Position numbers and translations under genes: made by a program | Assembly: GCA_002118135.1 (NCBI GenBank) | Contig: BDIU01000287.1 | Location: 186,001 to 250,000 of the forward strand | Length of the DNA: 64,000 bases | Direction of reading: 5' to 3' | From: Trebouxia sp. TZW2008 | Lineage: Eukaryota; Chlorophyta; Trebouxiophyceae; Trebouxiales; Trebouxiaceae | Notes under the pieces: model-generated | Database searches by the model: none | What the model saw: the letters and a program-made list of their open reading frames with translations, nothing else | Told to the model about the DNA's origin: nothing | In this document: positions 59,478 through 64,000 of the stretch, one piece after another | Layout: each line of letters opens with the position of its first letter | Numbering within the stretch: the stretch's first letter is position 1

Positions 59478-60166
59478 TGTAGGCGTTAACAGGCTGTTTC
59501 AGCTGCTGATTGCTTGTTCATTCGTGCAGACGCGCGCGACCAGCATGTGCAAGCTGTGTGTCAATGCATCGATTTGCAAACAGGCTGCCTTTGCTCTACG
59601 AAGACCCGCACGCCAGAGCGTGTTGATGACAGAGTTTGCAGTGATCAGGGCTAAAGGCCACGATGGCACGACAGCACTACGCCGAATATGGGTTCAAAGC
59701 TCAGACTGTTCCAATTGCACAGTGAGCAAGTGACGAGCAAGAGTGCAGCTCAACGGCGCAACCGCCAGTTCCGACGTCGGACGTCCTTGACGTAACGCTA
59801 GCATGGAAAGCATGCATGCAGAGCCAAGCTTGCTGCAATCATTGCATGCTGTGTCATGCGGACAGCCATTCATTTCCGCACGCCACATTTTTTGCAGTGT
59901 GCTGCTCTTCCTAAAAGCTGCACCGACTTCACAAATGACACCCAAACAGTCTTTTGCAAACTTGTCAAGATTCCAAAAGTCTTGCCAGGCAATTTGCTAT
60001 TGTAGGCGTGGTGCGTGTGGAATTGTTTGACTGCACACATGCTTCTGCAGCTGCCTTGTATGTTGGTTTTAGTAGTAGGTTTAGTCAATTAGTAACAGCC
60101 ACACGTGGACCCTTTGCTTAAAATTTATCTGCTCAGCACTTTCACCTGGACTCAGAGTCAGGTGGT
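59478..60166. promoter_or_regulatory. region between the divergent HIBADH and TFIIS-domain genes
   Basis: The 689 bp lie between two starts. CpG pairs are dense at 59520-59790. Short ORFs are not supported as genes. Confidence 0.35.
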
Positions 60167-60931
60167 ATGCTGTCATGCTCGCGATTTCGCGAAAGTCAAA
60201 GAGGTCGAGCGACCGGTGCTTCGGGCGAGACACTCCGCTGCAGCTTGCGCCGCCAATATCAAACCGCAGGCCCCTCATCAGAGATGCAGGTAGGCAAAAG
60301 TGCTTTGCAATACATATCAAGTGCAGCAAACATGCCGGAGACACTTGACCTATCTCGCACTGTGCGAACTGCAACTGCCACGAAACATAGCGCATACTGT
60401 TTGGTGTTGTGTGTGCTGCGTCTATTGTCTGCATTCACGTGTAGCTGCTTGCGAGCTCTGCAGATGCAAGAGTTCTGCTGTCTTGTACTGCCGCCCCAGC
60501 GACGCCACACATACATTGCTGCCGCTCAACGGCAACACGACATGTTACAGCCAGTTCCATAAATGAACCCGTGCTTGCAGGCGGATGCGGCATTTGAGGC
60601 TAGCGTCTCGGAGGTCTTGCACTATAGCTACGGGTCCAACGATCACAACGCCGACATAGACCGCGCTATAGCAGAGCTGAAGCGATTGTCCACGTACCCG
60701 GTCACAGTGGCGCACCTGTCGCAGACCGGCGCTGGCGGCTCGTTGTCTAAGCTCTCCAGGGAGCACCCAGACCAGCATTTGAGAGATGCTGTGCAAGCAA
60801 CATTGGCAGCTTGGCGTAGCACCATCATGGCTGGTCAACTTGGAGACTATCTGCAGCAAAGAGGCAATGTGTCCATCCCATCTAGCAGCTGTGCTGGTCT
60901 GCGAGGAGTGTACCAGCAGTCCCCTCGTTGA
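60167..60931 (+). CDS. small TFIIS N-terminal domain (LW) protein
   Basis: The TFIIS N-terminal helical domain binds disordered partners in transcription elongation complexes. Exons 60167..60289 and 60581..60931 give 157 residues in phase 0. The first exon is basic and Ser/Arg-rich. The domain lies at about residues 65-130: DRAIAELKRLSTYPVTVAHL, SQTGAGGSLSKLSREHPD and AVQATLAAW, matching the pattern ILxxLxxMxVTxxxLxxTGIGxxVNxLRKH..xxLVxxW. No central domain or zinc ribbon of full TFIIS follows. Antisense frames over the same DNA are also open, including a CxxC-containing one, which lowers certainty. The start may be further upstream. Confidence 0.6.
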
Positions 60932-61469
60932 CACTGTTAGTTCTGCAAAAGCAGGTTTATTTGCAGGATCTTTTAGCTTTGTGTGAAAGCAGCTGCTGCA
61001 AATCCCCTCCTGAGTAGCACTAGAAGGGTCTGGTGCATCCAAGTCAGGCATTGCACCAGCTCAATGAAAGTCGAGTTGAGGTGTTGAAGTGTTTGTTCTG
61101 AGCAGCTGAGTGTGTTTGTACACAAGTTGAATGGTTGTCCGAGTCTGCCCAAGGAAGAAAGTGGTCTGGTCCAGTGAACAGTTGTAGGAGCAAGATCTGT
61201 CCAGTCAAGATTCATCACATGCTGGTGTATGCCAGACAGTATTCTTTTGACCCCCCTTTTTCAGCAGTTATTTCAGTCTTGTGAACCTTGACAATGCCCT
61301 GTGACGCCTGTTAGTGAACAACGACTCTACACCTTCAAGACTTGCACTCGTCATGTAATGAAAGCACAGGTCAAACAGACTTGGCAAGAGCAGGAAACAT
61401 TGACTGTTCTAGTACAGCCTACACAGTGCATGCATACAGTCCGTCACAACGATGTACAGTCATCGTTCA
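60932..61469. other. convergent 3' flanks of the TFIIS-domain gene and ORC1
   Basis: No gene is recognised. If the TFIIS-domain gene had a further exon it would be here, but none was found. Confidence 0.4.
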
Positions 61470-64000
61470 TCAAAAGCTCAAGTCTTTGAGCCATTGTATG
61501 CTCTCTTCGTGCTTCAACACATGACTCAAGTCATCAACTGGCATGTTCAATGACATCCGCATGTACAGTCTCTTTGCAGCAGGATCTGCCAGGATGAGCC
61601 TTTTGGAGCCCAGTCTGGTGGCTGCTGCAACAGCTTCTCCTATACTGACCCTTGCCTCGCTGTGACCCTGACACAAGCCCTCCAAACGTGTGTGCACATT
61701 CTCCATCACCACATCAGTGTGACCTATGCCAGTGCACATCTCTTTGAGCATCACGGCCTGCTGCAACTGAATATGTGCAGTCAATGCAACATGAAGCACT
61801 CTGGGTTTCAGGCTGTCTGCTGATCCCTTTGGCTCCTTTGGTTCTTGCCTACCAGCGCTTTGCAAAGCATTGAGACAAGGTACCAACAATATGCCCTCAG
61901 GCTGCTCATATGATGTTCTGTGGGCAATGTGCTGTGCTTTGAAGGGCGCTGCTGGAGAAACATATGGAAAGCAACAGAGAGCTTGCATGACATGCTGCTC
62001 AATTTTACTGGCAGGAACAGCATTGCATGTGTGTGTGCAACAGCCAAGCTGCTGCTGTGATAGGTATCAATGCAGCTGTGAACCGACAAGGCTAAGCAGC
62101 GCAGAGCTTTATTGAAAAGGGCTGACTTCTGGACCTGGACTCCAGTAGAGTGCAGGCCAGCAGCATTGTTCCAGCAGGGCAAATCAACACTGAATCTACG
62201 TCCAAAGGTCTGACCTTTAGATCTGGACTCCAGCAGAATGCATGCTACCAACAAGGCAAATCAGCCTAACATAGACTGGAATGGCTGACCTTTAGATCTG
62301 GACTCCAGCAAGATGCAGGCCAGCAGCAGCTTCTCCAGGCGGCAGCAGTTACGCATCATCTGCATGTGGGTTGCCTGGAACATCTCATTGATGGCATCAT
62401 CCACATGACTCATCTTTACCATACCTGCACGTAAAGGTAGCAAGTTCAAAACTCACACTTTACAAAAATTCTGAGGAGAGCTGATAGCGATGCAAAGCAC
62501 AATTGCTCAACAGTCAAGACTTTACTGAATACATGTCCTAGCAGGTGACATGTTACATGCAGTCGGCAAAACTGTGAGTCGGCACTTTGCTTACAACATA
62601 TGTTGCTGATGATGTCAAGGCAAACTCGGTCTGCTGCCACAGCCTGATTGCTTCCAGCCGCCACACAGCAAACATCCTTTGCAGGTGTCAAAGGATCTCC
62701 TTGGTCGCACAATACCAAATGGTGTCGTCTGCCCACTGGTGCTAGCAGCAGCAGCAGCATCTGCCGAGGCAAGCTGGGTTTGCTGTCACTGCTGAATTGC
62801 ATTAGGCAGCCATGCAGCAACACAATATATGCAGCCCGCGACAGAAACTGGTGTATCCACACAATACCTGATGGTGCAGGCTGTCCACTGGTGCTAGCAA
62901 TAGCAACAGCATCTGCAAGGCAAGCTAGGCCTGCTGTCACTGCTTGAGTGCATCAAGCAGCCACACCATCACACTGTCTATGCAGCGCTAAACAGAAATA
63001 CTTATTACATCAAATACCTGATGAGGCAGGCTGTCCACTGGTGCTGGCAGTAGCAGCAGCATCTGCTGAGGCAAGCTGCTGATTCCTGGCCTCAGTGATC
63101 TCAGCTGCCCGCCGCAATAGCTCCAAACAGCGCCTTACATCTCCTGACACAGCCGCCACCTGTTTGCGCAGCCAGCAGACCTCAAACTTTATTGTGAGGC
63201 TTGAAGCTTCAGTGTGGGCGGGAAATGCGGGTGGAGATTTGGGGGAGGGGACGGGCCACAGAAAATCACTGATTGTAATGCTGTGCCTTGGGTATTTGTC
63301 TCCTTGCTGTCAATTAGGCATGCAGCAGTTCATAAATGCCTGCATTGACATGATCATCAGTGCTATGGCAGCAGTTTCAGCTGTGCCATACTTCAGGACA
63401 TGGCCGACACCATCAAGCAAAGCGTGCTTGTATCTAAGCTTTTCACAGTGTGCAAGCCTCCGTGCCCAGCAGTGTTGCAAGTCATGCAAAGTTTTGACAG
63501 AAAGTACTACCTTCCTGGCTGCATACTCGATGGCTCTGGACTCAAACACGTCCAGGCCTTCCAGGCGCGTCTTGGCAATGGTCTCCAGCTGCTGCCGGCT
63601 GTATGGCTGGAACACCACCCGCCTGCGGCAAATCACCAAAACACTCATCTACATAGCCGCTCATGAACAAGCAGCTATACAGATGCTGCTTCAAACATCT
63701 GCATAGCTGTTTGAATAAGCGTAGATGATCACACAGCTGCAAATACATTCTCTGGACGCAGCTGGATAATCTGCCATGCATACAACAGGTTGCCCATGGA
63801 TGGTATGATACAGAGTAGAACAGAACCAGCAATTTACTGTCATAGACACCCAGCAGGGGTTCATACAGACCAGGTCAGTTCAGAGAGTCAATGGTAATCT
63901 ACTGCATGTGTCAGCCAAGCTTGCTGTGCCCTAAAACACTATATGCAGGCATCATGCTGCATAGCTTTCGCCCATACCAGATGACGCCAGGACTCACAGA
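61470..64000 (-). CDS. ORC1: origin recognition complex subunit ORC1 (3' part)
   Basis: ORC1 is the AAA+ ATPase subunit of the complex that marks replication origins. Visible exons are complement of 63511..63622, 63018..63159, 62290..62424 and a last exon ending at 61470. The first carries RRVVFQPYSRQQLETIAKTR and AIEYAARK, the AAA+ lid. The next has VAAVSGDVRRCLELLRRAAE (sensor 2 region). The third has VDDAINEMFQATHMQMMRNC, the start of the winged helix. The last has VSIGEAVAAATRLGSKRLIL and NMPVDDLSHVLKHEESIQWL, the usual end. At least one further exon or an alternative acceptor is needed between 62290 and about 61860, because phases do not close there. The Walker motifs and BAH domain lie beyond the right edge. 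Confidence 0.9.
62120..62250 (-). repeat. two echoes of an ORC1 exon 3' end
   Basis: The end of exon 62290..62424 (LLESRSK, then GTCAGCC) is repeated at about 62205-62245 and 62121-62160. Each has a GTCAG donor, and the linking intron sequence with a CCAACAAGGCAAATCA-like word is repeated too. Confidence 0.85.
62690..62945 (-). repeat. two echoes of another ORC1 exon 3' end
   Basis: The end of exon 63018..63159 (ADAAATASTSGQPASS and its GTATT donor) is repeated at about 62862-62940 and 62695-62775, with the following intron part including a CACTGCTG and GCAGCCATG word. Confidence 0.85.

Noticed and set aside
60545..61051. Minus-strand open frame of 168 codons with a CSSCFH motif
   Set aside because: The plus strand over the same bases encodes a TFIIS N-terminal domain with matching splice phase. 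The CxxC motif alone is not enough, though it keeps the plus-strand call below certainty.
63095..63706. Plus-strand open frame of 203 codons
   Set aside because: It is antisense to well-supported ORC1 exons 63018..63159 and 63511..63622 and shows no family motif.

Overview
The window is nuclear DNA of a photosynthetic eukaryote, almost certainly a green alga. Genes are dense and split by many small introns (about 40 bp to about 1 kb). One gene encodes a precursor of the photosystem II subunit PsbW with a bipartite transit peptide, and several other products are plant-type or algal-type. I rebuilt exons by matching reading frame, GT/GC..AG splice sites, splice phase and remembered family motifs; nothing was searched against a database. 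A two-base N run at 26955-26956 shows this is assembled draft sequence.

Layout, left to right: the 5' part of RNA polymerase II subunit RPB11 (-, runs off the left edge); a 104-aa glycine-rich protein (+); a DUF1769 protein (-); an unrecognised 410-aa acidic/coiled-coil protein (-); condensin SMC2 in 26 exons (+, 9.2-21.7 kb); a nitronate monooxygenase-like protein (-); NAD(P)HX epimerase NAXE (+); an unrecognised 206-aa membrane protein (-); a CRAL-TRIO/Sec14 protein (+); the double-GroES co-chaperonin CPN20 (+); ribose-phosphate pyrophosphokinase (-); a gene-poor 39-44 kb stretch holding a CpG-rich island with flanking direct repeats and a broken expansin-like fragment; eIF2-alpha (+); a TSSC4-like protein (-); PsbW (+); an unrecognised helical protein (-); a METTL18-type methyltransferase (+); 3-hydroxyisobutyrate dehydrogenase (-); a small TFIIS N-terminal-domain protein (+); and the 3' part of ORC1 (-, runs off the right edge).

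Most genes are housekeeping: transcription (RPB11, TFIIS-domain), chromosomes and replication (SMC2, ORC1), translation (eIF2-alpha), nucleotide and cofactor metabolism (PRS, NAXE), valine catabolism (HIBADH) and the plastid (PsbW, CPN20). They do not form one pathway. Orientation alternates strongly, giving at least seven head-to-head pairs that share 0.28-0.69 kb upstream regions.

The most striking signal is the gene architecture itself. At least nine exon edges in SMC2, the nitronate monooxygenase gene, HIBADH and ORC1 have one to three diverged copies of the exon edge, with the splice site included, inside the adjacent intron. I call these exon-edge echoes. GC-AG introns are also frequent, and CpG-rich gene starts contrast with CpG-poor, TGCA-rich gene bodies and introns.
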